A stretch of 64,000 nucleotides of DNA, from assembly GCA_018697195.1 (NCBI GenBank), contig CM031872.1, forward strand, positions 8,935,995 to 8,999,994. The letters run 5' to 3'. Made by a program: the position numbers and the translations under genes. This stretch comes from Certhia americana (lineage: Eukaryota > Chordata > Aves > Passeriformes > Certhiidae). The notes under the pieces are model-generated. The model had not been told where the DNA came from. It was given only the letters and a program-made list of their open reading frames with translations, and made no database searches. This document shows positions 36,601 to 48,597 of the stretch, one piece after another (positions within the stretch are counted from its first letter, which is position 1; each line of letters opens with the position of its first letter).

Positions 36601-39600
36601 GTCTTTGCAGGGCTGCTCTCCTGGAGCTTGGTGACTTTAATAAGAACATGTAGAAAATGGCTCCGTTTAATTGAGGTAAATTGTTGTCACGTTGGCATAA
36701 CGTGAGCAGTATTGTTCTATTTTGGGGTTCAAATTGCAGTTCTGAACATACCAAAGATTAAAAACCTTGGAAAATCTCAGTATTGCAGTGTTTCTGATAG
36801 CACAAAGCAGAATTGCTCAGAAGCACCACGGTGGTTACTGGGTTTGCTGTGAACACACAGAAATTCTTGTCACCTGGAAGTCAAGCCAAGAGCCAGCTTT
36901 CATGCCCTGAGTTCAACATTGAAACAATGAAAACCTGACTGGATCGGGCTGTTGATGTTTTGTGCCCTTTGCAGTCTCGGAGCTGTGTGAGATGGATGTT
37001 GTAGGAAGCATTTTTAGTCACAGGAGAGAAAACAATAACCAGGTGTTTGGGCTCCAGTGGGCTGGGGCAGGGAAACTCACAAAGGGAAACAGCCTCATTT
37101 CCTCTGTGATTAAATAAAAGGCTTGACTTTAAATGGGCTGAGCTGTCAAACCTGTCAGGGAGCTCAAAGGTTGAGGCAGGTATGGTGTGGTCAGGGCTTC
37201 TGCTATTTTGTGGAGCTGATGGCACCAGGGGATGAAACAACCTCTTCCAGGTGTGTGGTGCTTCCTGAGCTGAGCAGTGGAGGCCAGTCCCATTCCCAAA
37301 TCACATTTCAGGTGTGAGCACTGCTCAGGGAGAGGAAAGAGAAGTGTCCTGGTGCCATGGGCAGGTGCAGAGGGGGTGGATCTGTGCTCCTGTCAGCGAG
37401 GAGTCCCCATGGCCTGGAGCACTCCTTGGCTGCTCACTCCTTTCCCAGTTTGGCTATTGTATCATCATCATTTCTTGAGACAGGGAGAGTTTTATCACAG
37501 GAAAGACTTGGGGTGAAGCCAGGGACATGCAATGGTTGAGCCTGAAGGACACATTACTGCAGGCAGAGAGTAGCTGAGTTACTCTGTTCTTGCTCCTGGT
37601 TCTAAAGTCTTCCCCTTCTGAGGAAGCTCATCAGGTGCATTGGGATGTCAATTTTAACCTTTTGGGGCTTTTTTGTTTACTGAGCAAACCAAATTATTCC
37701 TCTTGGTATAGACACTGGTTCTGGGTGTCCCTGGAGAAGGGATTTCCTTCCTCGTCCCCTTGGAGGGTATTTCACAGCTGCTTGCTGCTGCTGCTTCAGC
37801 CACACCAACTCTTGGGTGCCTGAGCCTGTTTTCATGTGAGGATGATTTTTTGTGCTGTAGAATAATGAATTTTTTGGCTCTACTGGCAGCTGCCAATTCT
37901 TTCTGAGGAGTGCAGCATTTCCTTAGCTGTGCTAGGTGGGGAGAACAGAGAGAGGGAACGTGAAGCTGAGTCAGCTCTGTGCTCAGCTCTGCACACCAGT
38001 GTTTAGGTAATGCCACAGTTCCTGTGTGAACCTGGGGAGAGGGACTTGGCTGAGATGTGGAATTTCCAGTTCAGTTTGGTGTGTACAGCTCAGTCCAAAC
38101 TGGGAATTTGTTATCAAGCTGGCATCAGGCTCACAAGACCCCTTTGACTGACAGACCCCAGGCACTGGTCTCCAAGCACCTCTCGCTGTGCTGCCTCTCT
38201 GCATCAGGCAGAGATGGATCACTGATCCATCTGGATCAGTGCTCTGTGAGCTCCAGAGAAGCTGGCCTTGAGCTGGAAGAGATGACTGATAGGCACATGC
38301 AAGTGCTGTAATACCAGCCAGGCCTCAGTTTGCACATTCTGGTGTCCCTGAGGGTGGCCAGTGCCAGATGTGTCTGAGAGAGGTGCCAGAAGCTCCTCAG
38401 TGTGCTCTTTTAAAATGTCAAGCTGTTCTGTCTGTTCCACAGGGTGAGGAGATCTTTCATGTCTTCAGCTGAACCCCCATAGTAAAAATGGCTCTGCCCC
38501 TCATTCCAGAACTTGCTGGGTTTTCAGTTGGCTAGAAGTCCCAATCTCTCCTGCACTCCTGCCCTGGGAGGTTTAGCATTAATGCATTTATCTGTGTGTA
38601 CAAGGAGAAGGGAACATTTCTGTTTTTACAGATGGCGTGGGTTCAGGAAATCCAGTCAGCTGGTGTGGGTCTGGAAACCATTCTGCCCTTATTAACACCC
38701 TCCAATGATATAAACAGAGAATCCCCTAAGCAAGGAACAGTCTAAATAAAACTCCAGGCCAAACCAGAATGTCTAAGGTGTGCCAGATCTTGCCTCAGGG
38801 AAAGAGAGAGAATGGGAAGTGCCAGGAAAAGGAAGATCTTAATTTCTAAGAGAACAGCCCCATGGTTGAGGGAATTTTGTATTCTTGCCTCTCCCAGAAA
38901 GGAGAGAGGAGAGCTGAGGGAGGGATATCTGGGGGAAAGGGCTTTTTCTGTCACTGCCTTGTCTCTTGGAAAGGACTGGTGAGATCTAAGCCAGGGATTG
39001 TCTTAAGACAGAGGTTGGAGGCCAAAAGCTTTTGTAGATCTGAGCCTGTATTTTCTGTCTGCCTCAGTTTCCTGTCTGTAGTGAAGGAAAAGCAACTAAA
39101 AATACCCAGCAGCAGAGCAGTAGCTGTGCCTGTGGTGGGGCCCTGAGGTCCTGCTGTGTGGAATGCCCTTCCTGGGTGCTGGACGGGGATCTGGTGGCTG
39201 CAGGTTGGTTACAGCAGGGCTTGGGGAAGTGCCACTTGCCCCTGGGGACAATGCTCTAGCTCAGGATAGACTTCTCTGCTGTGTCCCCTCACCTTGCAAT
39301 TATCATGGGCAGTGATATTGAAGGGGGTATTTAAGAGGTTGTTCCTGTGTCATCCCAAGCGGACCAGGACATTTCTTCCAGGGCAGGCATCTCTGACCAA
39401 GAGGGACATGGCAAAGGGGTTGGGAAAATGTTTTGTGATCCAACTTTGGAGGCTAAATTAAAAAACAAAACAAAACCTTCCTCCTCTTCTTCTTCAACTC
39501 TTATCTCTTTCTACTTTCCTTTTATCTTTCCTCCCTTTTTGTTTGTGTCTGTTCTTTCCCTGTAATACCTAATGTAAGTAAGGAAGAATTTAATATGCTG

Positions 39601-40096
39601 AGACAGGAGAGAAGTTGCTCCATGCGTTGCAGATGCACAACATGTCTTCATTAACTCCCCATGACATTCAAGATAGCTCGAGATAAAGACAAACTAAATC
39701 TGGGAAGACAAATATAAATACCGTTCCCCCCCTCCCTCTCGCCCGGCGCGGCGCTGCCCCCCAGGGCACGCATTCAATTACTGAAGATGAATGGAGCAAA
39801 GCAGAGCAGCCTTCGGGATGCTGAGCCTGGCGCTGCCTGCTCCTGCCATCAGATGGCCCCACACTTCATGGAATGTGCTCCGGCTCCAGCCTGCCAGATG
39901 CTCCGTGGGGTCTGCAATCCCTCCTTTGAGCTCTGAAAGCTTGGAGATGCTCAGGAAAGGTTGGCAGAGCCCAGAGCAGGGAATGCTGCGTCTCCCATAC
40001 TTGTGCCTGCCCTTCTTGTCCTCCAAAGGAAGGGCAGAGCTTGGTGTTTAAGGCACCAGATGTGGGGGGAGTGGGGAGCTGGGCTTGCTCTCCTTC
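33673..40096. other. Unique DNA, repeat-poor, with enhancer-like stretches
   Basis: More than 6 kb has no recognised repeat or exon. The part from about 35160 to 35560 has homeodomain-type cores (TTAATTTAATAA at 35409) and a SOX-type core (CTTTGTT at 35524), with CpGs retained. The part from 39700 to 39780 has a short C- and CpG-rich patch ('gcccggcgcggcgctgcccc'). Open frames are short and without domains. Confidence 0.45.
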
Positions 40097-40290
40097 ACAA
40101 AATCAGAATATCCTCAACTGGGGGTGACCCACAAGGATCATAAAGCCCAAATCCCAGCCCTGCACAGACCCCCCAACACTCCCAGCCTGTGCATCCCTGG
40201 GATGTCCAAAGGCTCCTGGAGCTCTGGCTGTGTCCATTCCCTGGGCAGTGCCCAGCACCTTCTGCCAACCACCTTTTCCAAGCTGGGAGT
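40097..40290 (-). mobile_element. CR1 LINE fragment
   Basis: The plus strand reads 'cacaaaatcagaatatcctc', 'gggtgacccacaaggatcat', 'acactcccagcctgtgcatc', 'ggctcctggagctctggctg', 'ttccctgggcagtgcccagc'. It closely matches the first part of the CR1 at 49622-50235, so the two copies come from the same subfamily. Confidence 0.9.
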
Positions 40291-40552
40291 CAGTGCTGGG
40301 GCTTCTCCCCTGGAGTACTGGGGAGCAGTAGAACTCAGTAGGAGAGGCTGCACCTGTGGTTGGTTCTCTCCAGCAAATCTAGATCCTGTGTGGGGATTAC
40401 AGAGCTCGAGGCTGGGTTGTATTCTGCAGAGTGCAACCGGAGTTGTTCTGGGTGCCCTGGTTTCCCCAGCACACAGAGGTATGAGTCTCAGAGCTGGGCT
40501 GTTGTGTGAGGAGGGGGACAGGGGTAGGATTGTGGCTGCCCCATGCCTGGAA

Positions 40553-40672
40553 GTTCAAGGGCAGGTTGAATGAGGCTTGGAGCAACCTGGTCTGGTGGGA
40601 GATGCCCATGGAAGGGGGTGGAGTGAGAGGAGCCTTAAGGTCCCTTCCCAGTCTGGAATTCCATGGGAGCTG
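40553..40672 (+). mobile_element. CR1 LINE 3' fragment
   Basis: CR1 3' blocks are visible: 'gggcaggttgaatgaggctt', 'ggagcaacctggtctggtgg', 'gagatgcccatggaaggggg', and 'ttaaggtcccttcccagtct'. It lies about 260 bp from, and opposite in orientation to, the CR1 at 40097-40290, and is a separate insertion. Confidence 0.85.
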
Positions 40673-41189
40673 ATGTGCAAAGGCAGTGCATGTGCAGGGG
40701 GCGTCATTGGGGAATCTGTTTGACACAGGGTCTCACCCTGTGAAATAACTGTTGGCACTCTATGGCTCTGTTCACCAGTGGGGTATGTGTCTGTACAGAG
40801 CTTCAGAATGCCTGGTTAAAGCTCAAGGGGGTTTTGGGGGAGATGTTTCTCTGCCCTGCTGTTTGCAAACGGGTCCCCAGAACCTCTGCACGCTCTAATG
40901 CAGAAGTGCACAAAGAGCTGCTTGTTCATGGATCCTTTCTTGCACTCACCAGACCCCAACTCCACTCAAACTTTACTTCTGGAAGAATCTCTGTGGTCTC
41001 TCAGAACTCTGCTGTTGCTGCAGTGCTGCAGGAGTTGGGGTTGAGCTCAGATTGCTGTGATCTGGGACAAGCAGCTTCCCAAGGAAGGAATTGCCATCCC
41101 TTCCCATTAAAGTCTTTTCAGTTCCCTGCCTCTCTCTGCACAGCAGATGATTATCTTGCAAAAGCATTCTGTTATTTTTTTTTCCCTGT

Positions 41190-41290
41190 GTAGTTCAAAT
41201 TATCCTTTCCTAAGTGCATTACCTGGCATTTGTCTGCACTGAACTTCATCTGACTTCATGCTGTCCATCCACCTAGCTGGGTTCAATGTA
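41190..41290 (-). mobile_element. Diverged CR1 LINE fragment
   Basis: The blocks 'tatcctttcctaagtgcatt', 'acctggcatttgtctgcact' and 'gaacttcatctgacttcatg' match the CR1 stretch usually written 'aggacttggcatttgtcctt ... gaacttcat', read on the minus strand. It lacks the 3' end, so the edges are approximate. Confidence 0.75.
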
Positions 41291-42600
41291 ATTGAAATTG
41301 AGTTTGGGCTGGGGGAGGCCTGGGGTTGATGAAGCAGAAAAGCAGTGGCCTGTGCTTCCAGGACTAAAGGAATAGTGAGAGCTGTTGCAGTTGCTGAGTC
41401 CTGTTAAATCCAGTTGTGTTCATGTTACAGCGAGTTAAATGAACATCAGGAAAAGGCAGGGCAGAACCTCTTCTATGCTACTCCAGGATAAAAATCAGAA
41501 TAACCAAACAGCCTTCCTTGCGTGGATCAGTGTTTTATGCAAGGTCAGAGTCTGTCCCTTGGAAATTGTCTGGAAATGCCAACTTTCTCTAGCAGGAACA
41601 GGCTGAGATGCAAAGTGGAGATTACTCTCTCGTGTCAGAGGACACAGCCCCTGAGGGTTCAGAGCAGCCTGAGCAGGGATCTGGACACAGGTTTCTCATT
41701 AAGAGCAGTGTCTGCTTCCGAGGACTTGAGCAAGTTCATCTGTGTGGAGGAGCTGGTTACAGTTTGCTCTGGTTGTTTCATTGTTTAATTTACACAACAT
41801 AAAGGGCTACTCCTAAATTAACCCTTAACAGGAATAGTGGGGGTAAAACCCACAAACCACTGTTAAGAGACTTCTCCTGGCTAGAATGACACTACCCAGT
41901 GCATAAGTGGGGTCTGTATTCAGCAACCCAGGCAGCACCAGCCCAACCCTTGCTATTGAAGGCTCTCTGGAAGGTGACCTGATGTGGAGAAGGACCCAGA
42001 TCTCCCTTTGGAGGAGCTAGCACTGTTATCTGGGGCTTCCATATAGGGTGGAAGAAACGAGTACATGTTTTATATGGTTTTGGTCAGGGGTTTTTGTGTG
42101 GGTTTGTTTTTTTTTTTTTTTTTTTTTCGTTTTTTTTTTTCCCCAAGCATTCCATAAGAAACGAATGCCAAGTTCAAATTCTCCCCACTGCAGGCACTTC
42201 AAAGGGTGCCCCTCTGATCCCATGCTTCTCCTTATAGGAACATCAGCCTTAAATCACCTGCTCAATGCTGTGATCAGCTTGGTGCTGGAATTCGAGTAGT
42301 GGGATGCTGAAACCCCTTGGAACTCCTTTAATCTGGGATTTTTAAGCCTTGCCAGCCTCACTGTGAGGAAGAGGCTGTGCCACTGGACTGTATTTGCAGA
42401 GTGGTCACCAGAACCAGGTTCTGGTTTGCCCAGGGATGCAGAGATTAAACAGGGACTGTGGGGGATGCTTTGCAGCAGTGACCAGGCACGTTCTGTTGGA
42501 CACGTCCCTGCTGTTCTCTGTCCATGTGTTGGTGCTTTGAGGATCTGCTCCCCTCTCTCCTCCCTGTGTTCCTTTTAATGATTTATTATTGCTTTGGTGT
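41291..42600. other. Unique DNA upstream of the candidate exon
   Basis: No repeat or exon was recognised apart from the T tract at 42105-42140. If the exon at 42618 is real, this is intron or 5' flank. Confidence 0.45.
42105..42140. repeat. T-rich tract
   Basis: Runs of 21 T and 11 T are separated by 'cg', followed by 'ccccaag'. It is probably simple slippage. Confidence 0.93.
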
Positions 42601-42617
42601 TTTTTTCCCTCCTTCAG

Positions 42618-42676
42618 TGCCTGTGACTCTCACAACGAACAGCTCCAGCATCCCCATACAGACCCAGCATCTTCAG
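42618..42676 (+). CDS. Candidate internal coding exon, gene not recognised
   Basis: The 59-bp segment is preceded by a textbook polypyrimidine tract and AG (ttttttccctccttcag) and followed by CAG|gtaatg, a good donor. Two frames are open. The phase that starts with two leftover bases gives PVTLTTNSSSIPIQTQHLQ, an S/T/Q/P-rich stretch of the kind seen in disordered regions of transcription factors. It ends exactly at a codon boundary. No family could be named. No neighbouring exon was identified, which is normal in large avian introns but leaves this resting on splice signals alone. It could be a cryptic or alternative exon, or chance. Confidence 0.38.
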
Positions 42677-45600
42677 GTAATGTTTAGTAGCAATTAAATG
42701 AGATTCTGCTCCCCCACCCTGCCCTTTTGTCAAATGAAACTGAAAAGGCTTTTATGGGGGTGAGATGCAGGAGGGAAATTAAGAGGGTTCATAAAAGTGG
42801 ATTTTAAGAAAAGCCTAATGAAGGAAATGAACCTCCTGAGAGATCAAAGCTGAACCTGCTATGCCAGTGCAGAGTTTCAGCTTTTTCTTATGTTTCCACT
42901 GGCATGAAAGCAACATGCACAAACATTTCTTCCAACAGCTTTAACTTTTAAAGTCCTGTGGGTTTGGCGTTAATGGCCTGTCTCTGCTTTGTCCAGCGCT
43001 GTTTCATTAGACATTTGTGTGGTGCCTCTTCACTTCTGGGGAAGAGCTGCGCATCCCCATGACCCATTGGATCCAGCAGCACTGGGATGGCCCCTTCTCT
43101 GAGAGTCAGCTCAGCTCTGCTTGGCTTTGTGGGTTGTTCCTGCCCCTTGCTGCAACGAGGGCAACCATGGAATCTTTTAAGTTGAAAAGCTTTAAATGCT
43201 GTCCCAAGTAGGAGATGTGAAGGCAATGCCCCTCTCTTCCCCTGCTCTGCCTCATGAAGGGGATGGCATTTGAAAGGGGAAATGGCCAATCACCTGCTCA
43301 CAGCAAGTTATGGAAATGCTACAAAGTCTTAAAATTCCATTTTTCTTAAATTAAAAAAATAGGGGGCTCTCAATAGGCTCTGAGGGGGATGGAAATGTTG
43401 ACTGAGTTACATGTAGGGGAAGTTCCATTAATCATGGAAAGCAAAACTGAAGGCTCTTAATATTACCCAATTTCTGTAGGCCAGACTCCCCATACCCATA
43501 ATTTTTCCATTACACATGTAATCTCCTCTCTGGAAAAGCCAAGGTTTGTTTAGCATCAATTTTTTTGGGGGTTGTTGTGGATTAAAGCCTGGATGGTTCA
43601 AATTTGTCAGGGGCTGGGTCTGGTCTCCTCTCCTCATCTCGTCACTTGTCGCCCTTGCACAGGTCCCAGGGCTCTTACTTTTAAAGTGTTTCCATGTGTT
43701 TGGGAGGAGAAAGGGAAGGGGCTGCACTGAGAGCCCTGTGCACTCGCAGCTTCCCCGAGTGCTAATGAGGAACATATTGGCTGTAAGTGGCTGAGTGGAG
43801 CAGTTTAGCAGGAACAACAACTTGCACACAGCCTTATTTATTGCAGGCCTGTTTCTCTGAGAGAGGGAATGTCAACCTGGATTTGGACTTTCACCTAATC
43901 TCCCCTGAAAGTACCCGGAGATATTAAGTGGCCACCTACTTGGCTGCTGGACTTGGGTTTAAAAGCAGATCCTGCTTCTACCAAGGCAAATTGCTCCCAG
44001 GCATGGTGGTGGCTGTAGGTCATGGCTGTGAGGCCTGGGCTCAGTATAAAACCTTTGGAGCTGAGCCTTTTGTGTGGAAATGGAGGTGGTTTTGCATTGG
44101 TTGGAGAGCTGCTGGTGTTGCATTGATGGCAGGGCTGGGAGGAATCATGTCACTGGGAGGTGATCCTAAAGCTGCTCCAAGAGAGCTGGCCCAGAGTATG
44201 GTCTTCCCATAAGCTAGTCCAGAAGGAAACAGAGCTTTCCTCATGTCTGCATGTCAGGAAACAACGCTTCTGGCTTCCACAGGAGCCTGTCTGAGCAGGG
44301 AGGTGGGGAAGGAAACAATTGGGACCCAAGTCCAAATTCAGTGCTGTACGCCCAGACTCGGGGAACATCATGGACTTGTACACACCCACGAGCTGAGCTT
44401 GATTTGTTGCCTTGTAGCAGGAGAAATGCTGCCTGAGTGGCCAGAAGGGAGGATTTGTTCATGGCCCAGCACAGGCTGCGTTGCTCAGGCTCTGCCATGG
44501 CTGAACCCCAGCTGGCAGCTCAGCCCTGTGGTCGCTCAGTCTCTCTCAGTGGGACAGGGGAGAGCATTGGAGGAGTGAAAAGAAGAACTCGTGGGTTGAG
44601 CTGGAGACCCTTGAATAAGTAAAGCAAAAGCCATTCGAGCAACCAAAGCAAAGCAAACCAAGGAATTCTCTCCTGAGTCCCCATGGGCAGCAGCTCAGCC
44701 ATCCCAGGACAGTCAGGCTCCATCATGAGCAGTGGTGGCTTGGGAAGACAAATCCCATCACTCTGCACATCCTCCTCTTCCTCCTTCCCTGGCTTTATCC
44801 CCTGTGCTGGGGGATATGCTTTGGATCAGCTGTCCCAGCTGTCTGCCCCCAACTCCTATGGGGAGAGGCAGAAAAGTCCTTGACTCTGTGTGAGCACTTC
44901 TGAGCAAAACCAAAACATCCCTGAGTTACCAACACAAATTAATTACAACACCTCCCAGCACAGATCCAGCTACTGTCAGGAAAATCAGCTATGTCCCAGC
45001 CCAAAGCAGCAGGTTCTCCTTCATCTCAGAGTTTTGAACACAGTTCAAATATCAAGGTGTGTTCAATATCCTGGTGTGTTCTGGGTTCTCCCTGGCAGTG
45101 CTCTCCAGCAATAGTTCTTGCTAAATGCAGGAACCGAGGATAAGTTATTTCTGCCTGCTCTTAAATCTCTCTTTGTGGGAAAAGCTTGGGATGGTGGACC
45201 ATCTCCCCTCTGCCACTGAGGCGCTTCCAGGAATCTGCAACAGTATTAAATTTGTCCCAATGAACTTTGTTACACTTTAAAAATCCACTTATTGAATCAG
45301 TTCTGTAATTAGTTACCTGATGGGACTCATGATTATCCATGTACCCCCTAACTGATTAAAAAAATACTTTTGCACTGGGCTTTCTGTGTTTTTTTCCATC
45401 TACCCAGGTTCAATCAAAGCCGTGATGGAAACACTTTGGTTGTTACAGCAGTGACCAGGCAGCAATTAACTGATAGTTATTGCAACCTAAAAACCGTACG
45501 GGGCTTTAAAGGAGGCTTCTTCAAAGTGACCAGATGAAATCTTTAAAAAGAGTGAAGTTTTTTGTTAACAGCCTGACCCAGCTGCTTCAATAGTGCAGAA

Positions 45601-47295
45601 TAGACATTGCTCTGATTTACCCTGGCTGAGAACTTCACCCTCTGCATTAAATTACACAAATTACTCTAAATATTGAAAACTACAGTCAATCCCTTCCTGC
45701 CAAAGGATGAGCTCATGATTCCTCACTTCTCTTGTGAGGGTAATGATGACCTAACCAGCACTGAAGATGCAAGTTTTTGCAGCATCTTTTGACTGCTGCT
45801 CATAGCAGGAATGGTGACTTGTCTGAAAACCAGCACTTTATCAGCAGTGATGTGGGAATGACAATTCCTTTGTTCCTTCTGAAGCTGCAGGAATCTGTCT
45901 GTGAGATCAGGATGGGTCTAAAGGCCAAGTCCATGAGTGTCTGCTCAGGTAATCTGGCCAGTAGAAGGTTATTTCTGATTCTGTGCTTAGCCTGTTACCT
46001 GTTATTGCTTCCTCAGGGGCTGGTGATTCCCTCTCTTACCTGGGCAGGAGTTTTGTCCCTGCACAAAATTGTTTATTTGCCTCTCAGACCTTTCACTGCT
46101 TATGCAGGGAACGAGGGAGCTGAGGCAAAGCCATCACCTCCCTCATGCTGAAAAACCTTGGAGTGAGGGAGGAAACAGGCTCAAATTGAAGCAGATGCTA
46201 TGGTGGGAACAATTACCTGAAAGAGACTCTGGGAGGGAGTGGAAGAGATAATGAAACACCTAGGGATTTGGAAGTCAGCTTTCCAAGGAGCAGAGGGGTT
46301 AGCAGTTTAGAACTGGAGCTTGCAGCTGTGGTGAGGATCAGCCTCCCTTTCTCTCTGCTCCTCCTTTCCCCCCATTTTCCTCCCCCTGGGCTCAGGGAAT
46401 GGAGGAGAAAGTGGCATTTGAAGAAGGAGTCACGCTGCCAGTGCAGAACTGGGGCTGCAGTGGTGCTGGAAATGCAACCTGCTGAGCTCAGCTGCTGCCT
46501 GCAGCAAAGGCCAAGAGCTGGGTGAGGGTGCAGAGGGACATCTCTGGGTCCTGAGCCCCCACTCCCTCCCTGCCAGAGGGGGAGTCCCTGTCACCAGCTC
46601 CAGAGCAGCCTGAGCTCTCCATGCATGTGAATTTAATGGCACAGGAATCCAGGGGAACAAGAGCAGGATAAGTGTCCAGAAATGGTCCAACCATGGGATC
46701 CCTGGAGCCTGAAGCTTGGCTGGTTCCCCTTTCCCTTCTCCATCAGCTCCTCTACAAGGGCCCCAGCTTTGTCTCCAGGTTGCCTCCAGTGCTGTGTATG
46801 GGGATTTAGCACGTGTTAACAGCAGGCTGAGCTGGGTTGGGTAACACTTCCTGGGTTTCTGTACGTGCCCTGCCAAAAACCCACTCTCGGGGCTGTTTCT
46901 GTTCAGCCCAGCAACAAAAACAGCATTTGGATGAATCTCCAACCCTGCAAGAGACCCTGCACTGCTTGACAGGAGTTGCTGTGTAAGGTCAGGCAGCATC
47001 AGTAGCTCAGTGATACAAGGAGCCACCCTTGCAATGCACCTGGAAGCAAAAACAGGGACAAATTTTGGCAGCTGGAAGTCCTCAATAGTTGCTCACATTT
47101 TGGAACCTCCTTCCCAGTATGGTGTAAGGCTCATTTTTTCCTCCATTCTTCTGTGTTTCAGTTCCTTTCATTGTCTGAGGGTAGGAATGCTATCTTGCTA
47201 GGGAGTTGGGCACTGCTCTGTCACTTTGCTGTTGAATTTAGATCCTAGTTTGAAGGCTGGCTGACACTGAAAGGCTCCTTTTCCCAGGTAACCAG
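42677..47295. other. Unique DNA, no further exon seen
   Basis: No CR1, LTR or second exon was recognised in 4.6 kb. Frames up to 133 codons (43428-43829, minus) and 198 codons (46430-47026, minus) show no domain or splice context. Confidence 0.45.
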
Positions 47296-47560
47296 TGATA
47301 GGATGAGGGAAAATGGCCTCAGGTTGTGCCAGGGAGGCTTGGGTTGGATATTAGGAAAATACTCATTGAAAGAGTGGTTAAACTTTGGAAGGGGATGCCC
47401 AGGGAAGTGGTGGAGTCACCAGCCCTGGAAATGTTCAGAAAATGAGTGGAGGTGGCACTTTAGGATATGGTTTTGTGGGCATGGGGGTTTCTGGTCAAAG
47501 GTTGGACTCTGATCTTGGAGTTTTTTTCCAGCTTTAATGGCTCCATGATCCCATGGTGCT
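47296..47560 (+). mobile_element. CR1 LINE fragment, 3' end, older type
   Basis: Clear CR1 3' order: 'gggttggatattaggaaaat', 'actcattgaaagagtggtta', 'tgcccagggaagtggtggag', 'tcaccagccctggaaatgtt', 'gtggaggtggcactttagga', 'caaaggttggactctgatct', then 'ttccagctttaatggctcca' and the tail 'tgatccca'. It resembles the element type at 3882-4083 rather than the 'gggtgggcagg' type. Confidence 0.92.
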
Positions 47561-47842
47561 GCCTGTAGGTAACACTTTTTATCTTCCCAACTGTGGCTCT
47601 CTTGAGCTGCCAGGAGAAATTTGGAGTGTTAAAGGTGGCTGATTTGTGAGAGATAGGCTGTGGCCAGAGGTTGGATGGATTGACAGACAAAGGAAAGCAG
47701 GCCAGGAAGTAACTGAAACCTCTGGTTTTCAACCTGTGGTTTGTGGCCACTTCTCAGGAGTTGCTAAGAGATGTTTAGAGGAGCCTGTCACCAGCATGCA
47801 GAGATCTGACTTGTGGGGGAGGAACCCGTGCTTGAGGAACTG

Positions 47843-47865
47843 GAATAATAATAATAATAATAATA
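47843..47865. repeat. (AAT)n microsatellite
   Basis: Seven 'aat' units in a row follow 'ctgg' and lead into an A-rich stretch. Confidence 0.9.
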
Positions 47866-48309
47866 CAAAAATACCAATTCAGTAATTTAGGTCTATAATA
47901 TGAATTTTTATATAAATCTTGTCAAAAATGTCATGTGTTCAATGCAGAGAGATTGCACTGTGTCCTAAAAACCCACGTGAAATGTGGTGTGTGTGGTTTG
48001 CTGCTGCCTAGGAGTGTTTTTAACCCCTGCCAAGGGGTTTCAGAAGCTGTGCTGCCTCTCAGCCAACGTGCAATTTGGCCCAATTCATACCTGTTTTCTG
48101 TTCTCCCATTTTAAATCTAAGCAGAGGCTATAAAAGCATTATTGGGTGCACACTGGAGGAGGTTTGAAATGCTGCTTTCCAGTCCAGGAGATTACACCCT
48201 CATTCTCTCAGCTGTGATTAACTGGGGCTATCACAGGCTCACCTTGGCTCCCGGTAAAATGTGTCCAGTGAGCGGCAAGCACAGGTAGTGCATCAGCAAG
48301 GGCTTGAAA

Positions 48310-48425
48310 CATCTCTTTGTTCATTATTTGTTATTGTTTCACCTGCCTTGAAATGGTAATTGCCGGCGCTTTGATTCGTGGATCACCGTGTAATTTAGTT
48401 CCAATTGTTCCAGGCCGGTCCTACA
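48310..48425. promoter_or_regulatory. Possible conserved enhancer-like block
   Basis: Dense transcription-factor-like cores lie in unique DNA: ATTGTT (48333), CACCTG (48340), GGTAATTGCC (48355), TAATTTAG (48391) and CCAATTGTTC (48401), plus several CpGs (ccggcgc, ttcgtgg, accgtg). SOX, E-box and homeodomain factors are known to bind such cores. That this is an enhancer is inference from texture alone. Confidence 0.3.
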
Positions 48426-48579
48426 GCCCCTGAGCCAGGCTTTGGGAACTTCCCTATCAGCACTTGGGAAATCCAAGCAGATTCCCCACCCCACTCCTGC
48501 TGCAGCCACGTGAGGGAAAGATATGGGGAAGGTTATGCCTGTTTAACCAATGCATTGTGGTGATTTTTTAATTATTTTC

Positions 48580-48597
48580 TTTTTTTTTTTTTTTTTT
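48580..48597. repeat. T run of 18 bases
   Basis: A pure T run follows an A/T-rich stretch and is followed by 'agctttgtc'. Confidence 0.92.

Noticed and set aside
34801..37665. Similar strings near 34815 and 37637 ('ttgggatgt..attttaacc')
   Set aside because: The similarity covers only about 26 bp and does not extend, so chance or a tiny shared motif is more likely than a repeat family.
46430..47026. 198-codon minus-strand frame
   Set aside because: No domain, no splice signals, and composition like the surrounding non-coding DNA.
46995..47040. tRNA-like A box ('tagctcagtgatacaagg')
   Set aside because: No B box (GGTTCGANTCC) follows at the needed distance, and no cloverleaf could be drawn.
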